Shown piece by piece: positions 1 to 21,031 of a stretch of 64,000 nt of DNA. The stretch is from the NCBI RefSeq assembly GCF_027172205.1, contig NC_070616.1, forward strand, positions 12,824,001 to 12,888,000, read 5' to 3'. The number at the start of each line of letters is the position of its first letter. Within the stretch, counting starts at the first letter, position 1. The stretch is from Podarcis raffonei. Taxonomy: Eukaryota > Chordata > Lepidosauria > Squamata > Lacertidae. The position numbers were made by a program, and so were the translations under genes. Under the pieces are notes generated by a model. The model did not search any database. It had not been told where the DNA came from and saw nothing but the letters and a program-made list of their open reading frames with translations.

Positions 1-1609
1 AATATTTCTTCACACTCTACCTCAAGACATTCCATGGGATTAGAGTAGTTACAGTAGTAACTGCAGTAGTTACAGACACATAAATTGTAGCTCATCCGTG
101 ATGTTTTCATTACTAATATTTCTAATGGTTTGTTCTGTAAGCTGCATGAGGTATATGAAACGAGAGGGAAAGCAATGTTTTGAATAAATATATTTGTAGT
201 CCTTCGAAGCGGGTGAACTTTGGTACAGTAGTCCTATTTCTAAATATAAATACACCACTACAGGGACAGAACCCTGAAGTGAAAATACGTTGGCTATTAT
301 CTGATTGTGATCTGCTTGTCACATACAAAACAGTCCTATTTGCTAAAGCCGCTAAAAGTATTAATGCTAGCTATATAAAAGACAATGTTGTAGACTGCAC
401 AGGTGATTCACTAATTTGACTTATTGTAAATGGATGTATATCTCTGGATTTCTTTTATCAGGTTTTAATTGACTTGCTGGATCTGTAATTGAATTTGTAA
501 TGGCTTTTAGTCAGACACAATAAATGATTGACGGACTAAACATAAATGCATATTCTTTAGAAAGTCCTGTGCTTAGATGAAGGCCACGGCTACAAAAACA
601 AACTGTACAAATCTGGATAAAGGTCAGGATTCCTCTGTTGTAAGACTCACATTGAGATCAGCTGGTTTTTTTACTGAGTTTTGTTACACCTTTAAGTGGG
701 TTTGGGTATTGTGTTCTTTCTGCAGAAAAGCAACTTGTGAATTTATCGGTAGAAGCAAACCTTGTTGGCTGAAATGCAGCCACTTTGGACAGGAAACTCC
801 CTCTCCCCTCCTTCATTTTAATGCTGGTGGCTACTGAGTTCTGGGAAAAGTGAGATGGCCTTTGCCATAGTTGGCAGGGTTGCCCTGGCAACCATATCGC
901 TTGGCTAGATGGGGAATGAGGCAGGTTGAGAGACTGATCCTTGCTAAGATTCCGTAGAGTTATTTTCATTTCAACAGATGCCCCTGATGTATGAGTTATG
1001 GAGCCTAGCCTGTGCATTTGCTTCACTTCTGCTAAGAATGTTGGCACATTTTGTGGCCGCTTGGTATGAAATCAGACTGGATATGCCCCCCTTTGCTGGC
1101 TTCAAATCCATTTTTCCCCACCCACCTACCCAAATCCCTTCTGATACCCAGAGACTGGTTTCAGGAACTCTTTGAAACTCAAATGCAGAATGTATTTCCC
1201 CTCCAATTTTTTAAAATTAATTTTCCCAATTTATAACAAACATATCAACAAACATAAAAAAATCAGAAAACATACATACATACATCCTAACTGTAATAAT
1301 TCCACTTTTGTTGACATTGTTGGGTGACTTCCTCAAATCCCCCTGGCTGAGTTTCCATATATATCATTGTTGCAGTTTTCCAAAACTATTTTCACATATA
1401 ATTTATTTAATCCATTAACATCTTTCTTTCATTTCATTTCAGCTTTTAACATAGTATTCTACAGCATCACATGATTTAATCCTAGGCCTATCTGATACTC
1501 GCAAGTAATTCTATTTAAGTGCAGAATGTATTTTTCATTTCCCTGCAAAGATAAAAATGGTAAATGCCTGCCTGTTATCGAGCGTTTCTCCTGACCTTAA
1601 TAACTTCAG
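1..1609. other. DERL2 intron sequence, mostly unrecognised
   Basis: No coding exon is visible. Apart from an RFX-type X-box at 879-892 and an AT-rich stretch at 1200-1500 that may be an old LINE relic, I recognise nothing here. Short open frames show no family resemblance. Confidence 0.5.
879..892. promoter_or_regulatory. RFX-type X-box, GTTGCCCTGGCAAC
   Basis: The 14 bases form an inverted repeat of GTTGCC around a 2-base centre, the layout bound by RFX-family factors. It lies in a DERL2 intron, so it would be an intronic element rather than a core promoter. Function is inferred from the motif only. Confidence 0.4.
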
Positions 1610-1703
1610 ATACCGCTACTGCCGAATGCTTGAGGAAGGATCATTCCGGGGCCGCACAGCAGACTTTGTATTTATGTTCCTTTTTGGTGGACTATTAATG
1701 ACT
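1610..1703 (+). CDS. DERL2: DERL2 exon (residues 79-109)
   Basis: The exon follows the acceptor cttcag and ends MT before a GTATCC donor. It encodes [16 protein letters not shown] and a membrane segment. The first base completes a codon begun in an exon outside the window. Confidence 0.93.
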
Positions 1704-2852
1704 GTATCCTTTTTGGTGTTGAGATAAAGATACTGTGAGACTGAAAAGAGCTGAATAAATCATTATAGCAAAGTGGTTCTCCAGTTTTGCAGCTATCCTT
1801 TTAGGGTAGGTTAAGCTGAGTATGGATGACAGGCCCAGGTGGACTTTGTGGCTTGAGTGGTGACCAGGACCTGGAGCTCCCTGGTCCCAGTGAAGCCTTC
1901 CCCAACATGGTGCCCTCCAGATGTTTAGGATTCCAACATCCATCAACCCCAAGCAGCAGGGTTTGTGCTCCCGGATGGTGGGTGTAGTGTGGCGTAAATT
2001 AGATTGTTGGACTTTGACTTGGGAGACCAGCATTCAAATCCCCACAGAGCCATGACGTTCACTGGGTGACTTTGGGCCAGTCACCATTTCTCAGCCTAAC
2101 CTACCTCACAGGGTTGTTGTGAGGGTGAAATGGGGAGGAGAACCACATACACCACCTTCGAGCTCTTTGGAAGAAAAAGGTGGTATATAAAGAATAACCC
2201 AAAATATCTAGAGATCACTAGATTGCAGAAGGCTGCTCTGTGCAAACATGCTAATCAGAACGGAAGCAGTAGCTCCGAACCATGTTTTCCCTGCTGTATG
2301 GTTGGAAGCTCAAACTGTAGTGGGGATTCTAAACTATGGCTAGCACAAATCATAGCTTGGCATGATATCTTAACTTTTTGTTTCGGCTTTTGTGATGGGC
2401 AGAAAAGGAAGTTGATAAATCTTGTTTATTCATCAGCTTATTTTGCGGGGTGTATGTGTGTCAAGATTTGGATTTTTTTAAAAGAAAGAACTGAACAAGA
2501 AGTACATTCTGCAGTATTGCACCATTGGTCTTCATGCTGTTTTTTTAAAAAAATGGTTATGTTTTCTTGACATGGGTGCAGCCGCTCTTTCTTTAACCAC
2601 TCCTCCACCAGCTTTTTGGCTTGTTCGTCAACTTGGTCTTCCTAGGACAGGCGTTTACGATCATGTTGGTTTACGTCTGGAGTCGCAGGAACCCTTTCGT
2701 CCGCATGAACTTCTTTGGGCTTCTCATCTTCCAGGCTCCCTTTCTCCCCTGGGTCCTCATGGGATTTTCACTCTTACTGGGAAACTCTATTATTGTTGAC
2801 CTTCTAGGTAAGACAATGATGGTCATTCAATCAGTATTATTATTATAATAAT

Positions 2853-2892
<40 letters not shown>

Positions 2893-4591
2893 CATCCCTT
2901 CACTCTAAGGTCACAGAACTTTGGTGAAAGTCTGGCCTTTTTTAAATAAATAAAATGTGTTTATTGAGTTTCCAGAAACAGCAGCATACAGACAATAACC
3001 CAAGATTGAGGACTGTGTGGAGCACTTTTAGAAGGTTCTGAATATTTCCCCTTGACTTTAGGTATTGCTGTTGGTCATATATATTTCTTCTTGGAAGATG
3101 TCTTTCCAAATCAGCCTGGGGGAGGAAGGCTTTTGAAAACACCATCAATCCTGTAAGTGTCTTCCTGTGTAGTGTTGGGTTATTATTATTATTGGGCGGG
3201 GGGTGGGAAGACACTGTCCCAAAACCAGTTCAGAGAGGGAATTCTAAAACTAGGGTGTCACCAGGAGAGATGGGGTCTGATTGGCAGAGATGCCTTGACC
3301 TATCTCTCATCTTTTAGTATTGTTGCCTTTGTTTCTGGGACCATGAAGGCTAAACACCTGTCTTTTGAAAAAGCTGAAATTCTACCAAAGTCTACCTGAC
3401 CACACACAAGAGCTAGATGGAACCTCCTACTACACTGAAGACAGTATATCTCACTGTTAGAGCGGATGCCTTGCATGGAGAAATTCTTAGGCACCATCCC
3501 CTAGCTCAAAGGATCCGTTAGCAGGTGCTGAGAAAGATCTGTCTGAAACCCTGGAGATGTGTTGCCAGTCATAGTAGACAATAATGGACTAGATGGACCA
3601 GCAGTTTGATTCTGGATAAGGCAACCACATATGTAATTGCAAAGCTCTAGATGCCGAGGGCTGCTGCCAGGTCAAACTTCACAAACTTTTGAGTGTATTT
3701 TTCGCTCTATAAGACGCACCAGACCACAAGAAGTTTTTGGAGGAGGAAAACAAGAAAAAAAATATTCTGAATCTCAGAAGCCAGAACAGCAAGAGGGATC
3801 GTTGCGCAGTGAAAGCAGCAATCCCTCTTGCTGTTCTGGCTTCTGGGATAGCTGCGCAGCCTGCATTCGCTCCATAAGATGCACACACATTCCCCCTTTT
3901 TAGGAGGGAAAAATTGAGTCTTATAGAGCAAAAAATACAGTAAATTGAATCTGAAACGGATGAGAGAAGCCAAGTTGTCAAAATCATACCACACCCCTGC
4001 AGAAGGAGTAATCTAGTTCATAACCAGAGAGGAGAAAATAAGCTGTACCAATTCATGTTCTTTTCAAACAAGGATTTTTAATTCACGTTCAAGAAAATTG
4101 CACTGGATGTGGTACATAATACACAAGACATACGGCAATCAAGTAGCAGCAGCACATCAGCGTTAATTCCATAATGATATTCCAGCGAATAACAATTCAG
4201 ACAAGCAGAGTGCCAAAGCAGTATTCCTGATATTCTGGCCTAGAAAGGGATGACTCTTCTTTACGACAAAATTTGACACACCGCTCTTGCCAACCGCAGA
4301 GTGAAGGGTTCACATGAATCACATGGGCAGTGGGTCACAGTAGGGTTGGGGGGGCCTGGCTCCTTTCTTATAATAGCCCTCAAGGCAAAAGTAGTTGCCA
4401 ACCAGGTTACAGAGAGCTTTCTGTACTTGATGACGTGAACTTAAAATTTATTATTATTATTATTATTATTATTTTGCTTTAACAGGAAAGCCATATTTGA
4501 TACACCTGAAGAGGATCCCAATTACAACCCTCTGCCCGAAGAACGGCCTGGAGGCTTTGCCTGGGGTGAAGGCCAGCGCTTGGGAGGCTGA
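1610..4591 (+). CDS. DERL2: Derlin-2, C-terminal 161 residues (5' exons outside window)
   Basis: Derlin-2 is a multi-pass ER-membrane rhomboid pseudoprotease that works in ER-associated degradation, moving misfolded proteins to the p97/VCP machinery. Four exons are visible: 1610-1703, 2612-2807, 3062-3152 and 4486-4591, all with AG/GT borders and matching phases. The joined product starts [12 protein letters not shown] and ends [12 protein letters not shown], exactly 161 residues, equal to residues 79-239 of the 239-residue vertebrate protein. Visible marks are the WSR motif (VWSRRNP), hydrophobic membrane segments around [10 protein letters not shown] and [12 protein letters not shown], and the C-terminal SHP-type p97-binding box (FAWGEGQR). 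No start codon or upstream exon was found in 1-1609, so the N-terminal half lies left of the window. DHX33 follows in the same orientation. DERL2 rather than DERL3 is chosen from near-identity to the DERL2 sequence I recall; this is very secure. Confidence 0.97.
1895..1990. repeat. hAT-type hairpin MITE fragment
   Basis: The stretch shows the GCCCTCCAGATGTTT core seen in the complete hairpin MITEs at 5605 and 33734. Ends are worn and no target duplication is visible. Confidence 0.5.
2025..2205 (+). repeat. CORE-SINE (MIR-like)
   Basis: The core TGACTTTGGGCCAGTCAC is followed by a CTCAGCCTAACCTACCTCAC block and a 3' part ending in a GGTGGTATATAAA-type tail. The same family recurs at 22265, 24712, 37135 and 52105 on the other strand. 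It lies in a DERL2 intron. Confidence 0.75.
2612..2807 (+). CDS. DERL2: DERL2 exon with WSR motif
   Basis: It encodes [15 protein letters not shown] through SIIVDLLG, including the WSR motif and two membrane segments. Acceptor ccaccag, donor gtaaga. It joins in phase 0 to the exon before and phase 1 to the exon after. Confidence 0.95.
2853..2892. repeat. (AACT)n microsatellite
   Basis: About ten AACT units in a row inside a DERL2 intron, just after the exon ending at 2807. Confidence 0.9.
3062..3152 (+). CDS. DERL2: DERL2 exon ([17 protein letters not shown])
   Basis: It encodes [20 protein letters not shown] and the residues to PSIL. Acceptor ctttag, donor gtaagt; it ends after two bases of a codon. 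Confidence 0.94.
3440..3632 (+). repeat. tRNA-headed SINE, worn copy
   Basis: A degraded tRNA-like head (GTTAGAGCGGATGCCTTGCA) is followed by the family body with GAAACCCTGGAGA, GCCAGTCATAGTAGACAA and CTAGATGGACCA. Better copies lie at 35810 and 44650. Confidence 0.6.
3695..3941. repeat. Palindromic MITE with CGCTCTATAAGACGCAC termini
   Basis: The left end reads GTATTTTTCGCTCTATAAG and the right end is its near complement. The centre is a long perfect-type hairpin built on CCAGAACAGCAAGAGGGAT. The element at 26702-27503 has the same termini but a different interior. Confidence 0.8.
4486..4591 (+). CDS. DERL2: DERL2 terminal coding exon with SHP box
   Basis: It encodes [19 protein letters not shown] and the p97-binding tail [12 protein letters not shown] followed by TGA. 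The acceptor is aacag after a (TTA)n run and a short pyrimidine tract. Confidence 0.96.
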
Positions 4592-5009
4592 ACAGAAGAC
4601 AGACGGGCAGATGTCCTAGACACAGGGACCTTTCCAGAGACACTGGCCTGGAGAACTTTCCCGGAGATTTATTTGCTCTCTTGTGGATAAAGGAAGTTTC
4701 AATAGCTTTACTAGTCTGAACAATATGATGCACTTTTTTCTTTTTTTAAGGAAGGGGTTGGTGGGAAGGTGCTCTAATCAAAAGACCTTTTCCAGGAAAT
4801 TGACAGTAACTGCAAACCCTCGCCGGGGCTTTAGTTGCATTCCTGGGTTCAGGTGTGGATAATCTACTCCAAGCCAAGACAAACTGGAAGTGGAACTTTC
4901 GCAACTCATTTAATGAGATCATCAGTTCTTGTGTAAAAACAAAATATATTTCTAAGGCATTCTCCATCCCCATTTATTTGATACAGAGACTGGAGAACTT
5001 CAAAAGATG

Positions 5010-5015
5010 ATTAAA
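5010..5015 (+). terminator. Possible DERL2 polyadenylation signal ATTAAA
   Basis: ATTAAA lies 419 bases after the DERL2 stop and is followed by a T-rich stretch. It is the first plausible hexamer; later alternatives before 5600 cannot be excluded. Confidence 0.4.
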
Positions 5016-5604
5016 ACTTTTTGACTTTAGTTTTTCATTTGTGCTTGATTACATTTCAAACAACTGATGTCACTTTGATTTTTGGCTGTGGCAAAAAATG
5101 CTCCTGAAACAAACCAGCAAAGAGGAGTTGGTTTCTGTCTTCAAAGACTTGGGCGGATCCTGTAGGTAAAGTAACACTCAGAAGCTTTAGTGCTTTACAG
5201 AACTTGGCCTGCTGTCATGCCTGTGATGTGAGGCTTATTCTGGGATTGGCGTATCAGAATAATTAACATTGTGTGTACGTATTGCGTAAAATGTGGAATT
5301 TGGACCCAGCAGATGAACACATTTTGGCTTCAGTTTATCTTAAAAGAGAACATTTCTACTTTGTTGTGCTGGTAGTGGGAGGGAAGCTTGTATACTGTTG
5401 CTATACACTGATGCTCTGAAGGAATATATATTTTTCTACAGGTGAGTGCTGTCCTCAGGGACAGTTATTTACATCTGAATTTAAGCAGGATCAGGATCAC
5501 AAGCTAGTGCAGATGCTGAAGTTATCTTTGACTTAACAGCACAATTCTAACCATGTCTGCTCAGAAGAAAATCCTATTGAATTCAGTGGGGCTTAGTTCC
5601 AGGT

Positions 5605-5740
5605 CAGGCTTCCTCAACCTTGGCCTTCCAGATGTTTTGAGACTACAATTCCCATCACCCCTGACCACTGGTCTTGCTAGCTAGGGATCATGGGAGTTGT
5701 AGGCCAAAAGCATCTGGAGGGCCAAGGTTGAGGAAGCTTG
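5605..5740. mobile_element. hAT-type hairpin MITE with exact 8-bp target duplication
   Basis: Terminal inverted repeats CAGGCTTCCTCAACCTTGGC and its complement enclose a hairpin that contains ACTACAATTCCCATCA. The flanking 8-mers TTCCAGGT (5597-5604 and 5741-5748) are identical, as expected for hAT transposition. It lies between DERL2 and DHX33 and has no coding capacity. Confidence 0.88.
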
Positions 5741-6140
5741 TTCCAGGTAAAAGGAGTTGGAACTGCAGCCTGAGACTATGTCTGATTATTGTCTTCCAAA
5801 GCAACTACTCTATTCTGAACTTAAAAATGGAAAGCGTAATGCCGGTGGTCAACAAAAGAGGTTCAAAGACTTTCTCAAGGCAAATCTAAAAAAAGTAGTA
5901 TAAACACTGACAACTGGGAAACACTGGCCTGCGAGCGCTCCAAGTCGAGAACAGCCTTTACCAAAGGTGTCATGGACTTTGAAAACTCTCGAAATCAGGA
6001 CAAAAGGGAGAAACGTGCTAAGAGGAAGGCACGCTTGGTAAACCCTCACCGTCATCAACTCCCAGAAACCTATGTCCACACTGTGGAAGGATGTGTGGTT
6101 CCAGAATTGGCCTCCACAGTCACTTACAGACTGTTGAGAC

Positions 6141-6262
6141 CAGGCATCCCCAGCTGTTTTGGGACTACAACTCCCATCATCCGTTGCTAACAGGACCAGT
6201 GGTCAGGGACGATGGGAATTGCAGTCCCAAAACAGCTGGAGGGCCGAGGTTGGGGGTGCCTG
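6141..6262. mobile_element. hAT-type hairpin MITE upstream of DHX33
   Basis: Same family as 5605-5740: CAGGCATCCCC ends, ACTACAACTCCCATCATCC arm and mirrored GGGAATTGCAGTCCCAAAA arm. The flanks GTTGAGAC and GTTAAGAC match at 7 of 8 bases. It sits about 250 bases outside the CpG-rich DHX33 promoter. Confidence 0.85.
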
Positions 6263-6438
6263 GTTAAGACCGTGTTCATGGAAGATAATCTTATCAGCTA
6301 CGAGAAATCGCCAAAGAAGAAGATTTAAACCACGTAGGTTCCCCCAAAGTTTACCACTCTAGTTTACCACTAGCAGATACAATTCCCAGCATCCTTAGAT
6401 TCGGGGAGGGGAGCGGTATGTGCTTTAAAGGTTCTTCC

Positions 6439-6451
6439 GTTGCCATGCAAC
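6439..6451. promoter_or_regulatory. RFX-type X-box in DHX33 promoter
   Basis: GTTGCCATGCAAC is a near-palindromic X-box half-site pair. Motif evidence only. Confidence 0.4.
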
Positions 6452-6490
6452 AGCGGCTACTTCCTTCCGCTTCCATCACTTGCGCTCTTA

Positions 6491-6510
6491 GCTGCCTGTA
6501 GGTGGCGCTG
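6491..6510 (+). promoter_or_regulatory. CTCF-like core motif
   Basis: TGTAGGTGGCGCTG contains the AGGTGGCGC core of CTCF sites. It lies at the upstream edge of the DHX33 CpG-rich promoter. Occupancy is unknown. Confidence 0.35.
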
Positions 6511-6566
6511 CCTTCGTGGAGTCTCAAGTGCGCATCCATACTCGCTTTTGCGAACAGTCCATCCGC

Positions 6567-6585
6567 ACTACATCTCCCAGCAGGC
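6567..6585 (+). promoter_or_regulatory. ZNF143/THAP11-like site
   Basis: ACTACATCTCCCAGCAGGC closely follows the ACTACANNTCCCAGCANGC site bound by ZNF143 at housekeeping promoters. A second site faces it at 6649-6671. Confidence 0.5.
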
Positions 6586-6648
6586 ACTGGGCTGCTGCTG
6601 AGGCTGGCGCCAGGACGCGGGGCCCGGCGATGCACATCATCCGGCGCG

Positions 6649-6671
6649 AGGCGTGCTGGGAAGCGTAGTCC
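6649..6671 (-). promoter_or_regulatory. ZNF143/THAP11-like site, minus strand
   Basis: On the minus strand the segment reads ACTACGCTTCCCAGCACGC, the same consensus as 6567-6585. The pair is about 85 bases apart and oppositely oriented, about 100-200 bases before the start codon. Confidence 0.5.
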
Positions 6672-6771
6672 TTCCGGCCCTGAGGCGCGAGCAGAGAGGC
6701 GGAGCCCGGCGAAGCATGTTCCCTGTCGCCGGCGAGGAGGGCGGCAGCCCTGTTCTTGCCGGGAGGTGAGG

Positions 6772-16925
<10,154 letters not shown>

Positions 16926-17812
16926 CCCGGGGACAAGGGAAGGAAAACCTACCCACCGAACCTTCATTGGCCTGAGCAGCATTCGCTCTCGGCCAACTCC
17001 AGGGCTGCATGCCACCAGGCCGCATTTTCGCATGCACACCTGTATCGGATGCATGCACGAACAGGCACGCAGCCCTCCCTCCTCGGCTGAACAGTGCAGA
17101 TCACTTTGGGAGGAGGGGTTCCTGTGTCCTCCCTGCTCATCAGACTTATCAACCTGACAATTGGGTGGAGAGATATAAGCCTCTCTGCCCACCCCCAGCA
17201 TTGCGTCTACATTATTTTTATTTCTCTTCTTGCTGTATTGCCAAAACTAGTGGGGTCTTAAGCGGGATGGGAAGAAAATGGACTGAGTGCTGTGGGTTAG
17301 CCACCCTGGCCAAAGAATTTGGGGAAGTGGGATTTTTTTGGGAGGAACTGAATGCACAGGGATTTAAGACTTTCCCCACTGTTCAGAGAATTGCTTCCTA
17401 AGCGGCTGGACCTCGCGCATCTGCATCCACTTGTGAGCAAGTGCTTCCTGTAAAGTCTCTTTCAAAAGGAGCGTTGCACAGGTACATTGTGCCAACTGCA
17501 TCTGTGCAGCAGCAAAAACTGGGTGACTGAAGTTTCATTCCAAACGATCCTTCTGCTATTGTGCCATCATGTATGTCTTAGGGGATCCTCTTATCTGAGG
17601 GAGGACAGAAGAGCTTGGAGCTCAGTAAATTGGAAAAGAGGTGTGTACCCAAAGAAAGCAGTTCTATTTATTTGAAAATGGCCTTGAAACAGACTTTGTC
17701 AACCCTGTGGTTTCGCGTTTTTGTGTGAATCGTTTTGCAAGGGGAGAGCAGTCTTTCAAAGCACACTTATTTTTAGGTGTGAGATGCTAATTTTTCTCTT
17801 TCCCTCATTCGC
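16926..17812 (+). other. DHX33: DHX33 3' untranslated region (probable)
   Basis: Unique sequence follows the stop up to the next repeats. No canonical AATAAA is visible before 17812, so the polyadenylation site is undetermined. Confidence 0.45.
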
Positions 17813-18102
17813 CTTTGCTCATCTCAGGGGTGGAGAATCTTTTCCAGTCTGAGGGACACATCCCTCCCTGGGCAAACCTTCAGGGTCAGAGGCAAGACAA
17901 CAGCTGGGACTCCTACCTTTGTGCAGCAGGCTATGTTCCAGCCTTGCAAAATCCAGGCACACAAACACCCCTCCATCAGGGCAAGGAAAAGGCGTTACTG
18001 CAGTCAAGGACACATCCCAGCCAGGCAAAAGGACTGAGGAGGGGGCGGTGCAAGGCCAAAGAGGGGCGTGGCCTTGTGAGAGTCCCAGGAGCCAGAGAGA
18101 AA

Positions 18103-18165
18103 TATAATAATAATAATATATTATTTATACCCCACCCATCTGGTTGAGTTTCCCCAGCCACTCAT
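18103..18165 (-). repeat. L2-type LINE 3' tail
   Basis: On the minus strand it reads GGGGAAACTCAACCAGATGG and a GGTATAAATAATA tail, the same 3' end as at 54478-55160. Confidence 0.65.
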
Positions 18166-18199
18166 ATTCCCCAGAAATATGAAATACTTAATTTGCCCT

Positions 18200-19920
18200 C
18201 TTCCAGGCCTGAAGTCCCCCACTTCTGGTTTAACTTGGAAGTCCACCTTGCACACTTTTGCACCACGGTAGGTAGCACTAATTGTTCCGTACTTAATTTC
18301 AGGGAGGAGAAAGATAACAGCTACTCGAAACTGGCAGCATCACCCTCTGAACTAAAAGCCCCTAACCCTTGACTGATAGCAACTTTTGCCATGCTAGTGA
18401 ACCTCCAGCTGTTTTGGACTACAACTCCCATCAGCCCCCAGCCACATGCCAATCAGAGGAGATAATCCCGTGGTTGTCATAAGGACTAGGAAGTGCACTA
18501 TCTTGAAACGCCACATCTTGCTTGTGTTGTTGACAGCCGCAACACACACGTTAAGAGTTACAGGGCACACTCTTATTGTGAGAACAAGGGAGATACCAAC
18601 ACAGTCTGTTTTGCCAGTAGGTTGACTCCTCTGGGGAAAAGCACCTGAGCTGCGTAATGGAGAAGGAAGATGTCCCTCTGGGGGAAGGCTGGAGACCTGC
18701 CAAAAAGCCACTAGATAGCTGACAAAGAGAGAAAACTGTTCTTTCCCAATTCATTTCAGCAGCGCTCCCCACACTCGAGCACAAAAGGGGAGACCAGTCA
18801 CCCGGTTAATGACTAACCTGGTCACCATCAGGGACAAGAAATCCCATGAAGGCAAGTGAGCATCTGGCAGAAAAGAGGCCGATTCCTCCATTCCTTCTCC
18901 ACCAGCTTGCTTGGCAAAAAAGCAGTTTTTAAAAAATAAATCACCTGAATTCATGCTGGTTGCAGATAAGGGGCTTGCTCTGCCACCACTTCTGTGGTCA
19001 ACATGGAAATGTAGGGCACTAACCACTTAGAAGGCTCATTATATGTAGGCTAGTAATGTTTGCCAGCTTATTTACAAAGCTGGCTTAGACGAATCCCCCA
19101 AAGTGGGGTGTATCAATAACTCTTACCCTTTATGGAAAATCCACTTCTAAAGACAAGGTGCTAGCTAGGCAGAAAGAGCAGGAGGGCTGTTGACTTCATG
19201 CCTTGATTATGAGCTACATCCGTAGAAGTGATTGGCTGGACCAGAGTGGGACATGTAGAAAGTCCAGGATTCAATCCTTAGTAGCAGACCTTCTGCCAGC
19301 AACCTGGTAGCTACTAGACTCCATAGAGGGGAGCCTCAGAAGTTGGTATGTGCCAGCAAAGTAATCAGTTCATCATCTCTGAGTCTAGAGGGGAGAGAAT
19401 GCCATTGATAGTGAGCACTGTCAACTTTGGTTGCAGTTCCATGGGAATCTGCCTTGAAAGCTCCAGTGATCACAATTTTCAGTACAATTCTGTGCACAAG
19501 CAAACTGCAGACACACTTCCAGGTATCCGGGGATAATAAGAGCTGCTGGCAGAATAGATGCCACCTTTGGCAGGAGGTCTTGCGAGGCCCGACTTATAAC
19601 TCCACAAGTTTAAAAAGACCTCTCTAAAGAAGTAGCCAAGTGGTGGTTCTCAGCCTTTCTATTTAAGAGAGTATGATTGATGTGGGCTAATAACCTCCAC
19701 GATACAATGAATCCTGGGGTTTAGTAGTTTAAATACTGGTTTTTGCACTGGAAGTTGTTTTTGTGTGTGGTTGTTTGCATTGATTTTTTGTCACTCGTAT
19801 TTGCATCATATGATAGGTTGATCACATTATGAATCGCTCTGCCTCAAACAGAGTGAAGAGAAAGCAACTAAACCCACATCACCACTCAAAGCAATTCCCA
19901 AAGTCAACGAATGCATAAAA
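18200..19920. other. DHX33-C1QBP intergenic DNA, mostly unrecognised
   Basis: A hAT hairpin fragment lies at about 18398-18445 and a worn tRNA-SINE remnant near 19260-19330. The rest shows no coding similarity or clear repeat family to me. Confidence 0.45.
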
Positions 19921-19924
19921 TAAC

Positions 19925-20950
19925 TGTCCTTAAAGACCCACAATTACTGTTCAGGGCAAACATCAAACAAATGTAAAGTGATGCATGTCAAGGCAAAAAA
20001 ATCCTAGCTTTGCATTTACGCTCACAGGGTCTGAATTGATGGTGAGTGACCAGACAAGACCTTGGAGGTGTGTGGCAGCTGTGAAACAAATTTCATGCTG
20101 TGCGCCGTTAGGAAAGGAACTGAAACCTACCAGTTTTTACACAAATCTATAGTGTGAGGACCACATTTGGAATACAGTGGTACTTTGGGTTACAGATGCT
20201 TCAGGTTACAGACACTTCAGGTTACAGACTCCACTAACCCAGAAATAGTACCTTGGATTAAGAACTTTGTTTCAGGATGAGAACAGAAATCACATGGCGG
20301 TGGCAGTGGGAGGCCCCATTAGCTAAAGTGGTTCCTCAGGTTAAGAACAGTTTCAGGTTAAGAACAGACCTCCAGAACAAATTAGGTTCTTAACCTGAGG
20401 TACCACTGTACTGGGTACAGTTCTGGTCACCTCGACTCTAAAAGTCCATTGGAGAGTTGGAAAAGGTTCAGAAAAGGGCAACCAAAATTATGAAAGGATG
20501 GAGTGACTCCCCACAAGGAAAGGTAGCAATGCTTGGGACTTTATAGTTTAGAGAAAAGGCAAGACCGGTGACATGATAGAAGTTTATAAAGCTGCACAGC
20601 ATGGAGAAAGTGGATAGAGAGAAGTTTGTCTCCCTTTCCCATGTCACTAGAATTTGTGGGCATTCAATGAAGCCACACGCTGGAAGATTCAGGACAGCTA
20701 ACAGCAAGGACGTCTTCACACAGTGATGGCCACCAACTTGGATTGCTGTAAAATAAGGATGGGCAAATTCATGGAGGACAAGGCTGTCAATGGCTACTAG
20801 CCTGCTATGATGGCCATCCTCTACCTCTGCAGTCGGAGGCAGTTTCTGAGTGCCAGTTACTGGAAAGCACAGGAAGGGAGAAGGCTCTGCTCGCAGTTTC
20901 CCACAGGCATCTATCTGGCTGGCCACTGCAAGAGCAGGATGCTGCGCTAG
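19925..20950 (+). repeat. CR1-type LINE, reverse transcriptase C-terminal part, interrupted by a MITE
   Basis: Translation gives degraded CR1 reverse-transcriptase motifs, including EKVQKRATK-like sequence near 20460, and then a CR1 3' untranslated block (GTTTCCCACAGGCATC). A TA-flanked MITE sits inside at 20175-20408. Several stops and frame changes show a dead copy. Confidence 0.75.
20175..20408 (+). mobile_element. Tc1/mariner-type MITE inside CR1
   Basis: Ends CAGTGGTACTTTGGGTTA and TACCACTG with TA at 20173-20174 and 20409-20410. Taking it out with one TA restores uninterrupted CR1 sequence (GGAATACTGGGTACAG). Confidence 0.9.
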
Positions 20951-21031
20951 GGGCAGTGCCCTATAGAGGCCCCTAGGCAATTGAAATCTCACAAATCATT
21001 TCCTAATCCTCGATTGTAATTATATTTCGAG

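Larger units (their letters stand above)
6400..6771 (+). promoter_or_regulatory. DHX33: DHX33 CpG-rich promoter and 5' leader
   Basis: GC- and CpG-rich sequence directly precedes the DHX33 start codon at 6772 and continues into exon 1. No TATA box is seen. It carries an RFX-type X-box (6439-6451), a CTCF-like core (6491-6510), two oppositely oriented ZNF143-like sites (6567-6585 and 6649-6671) and ETS-type CCGGAAG on the minus strand near 6668. This mix is typical of a TATA-less housekeeping promoter. The start site cannot be fixed from sequence. Confidence 0.7.
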
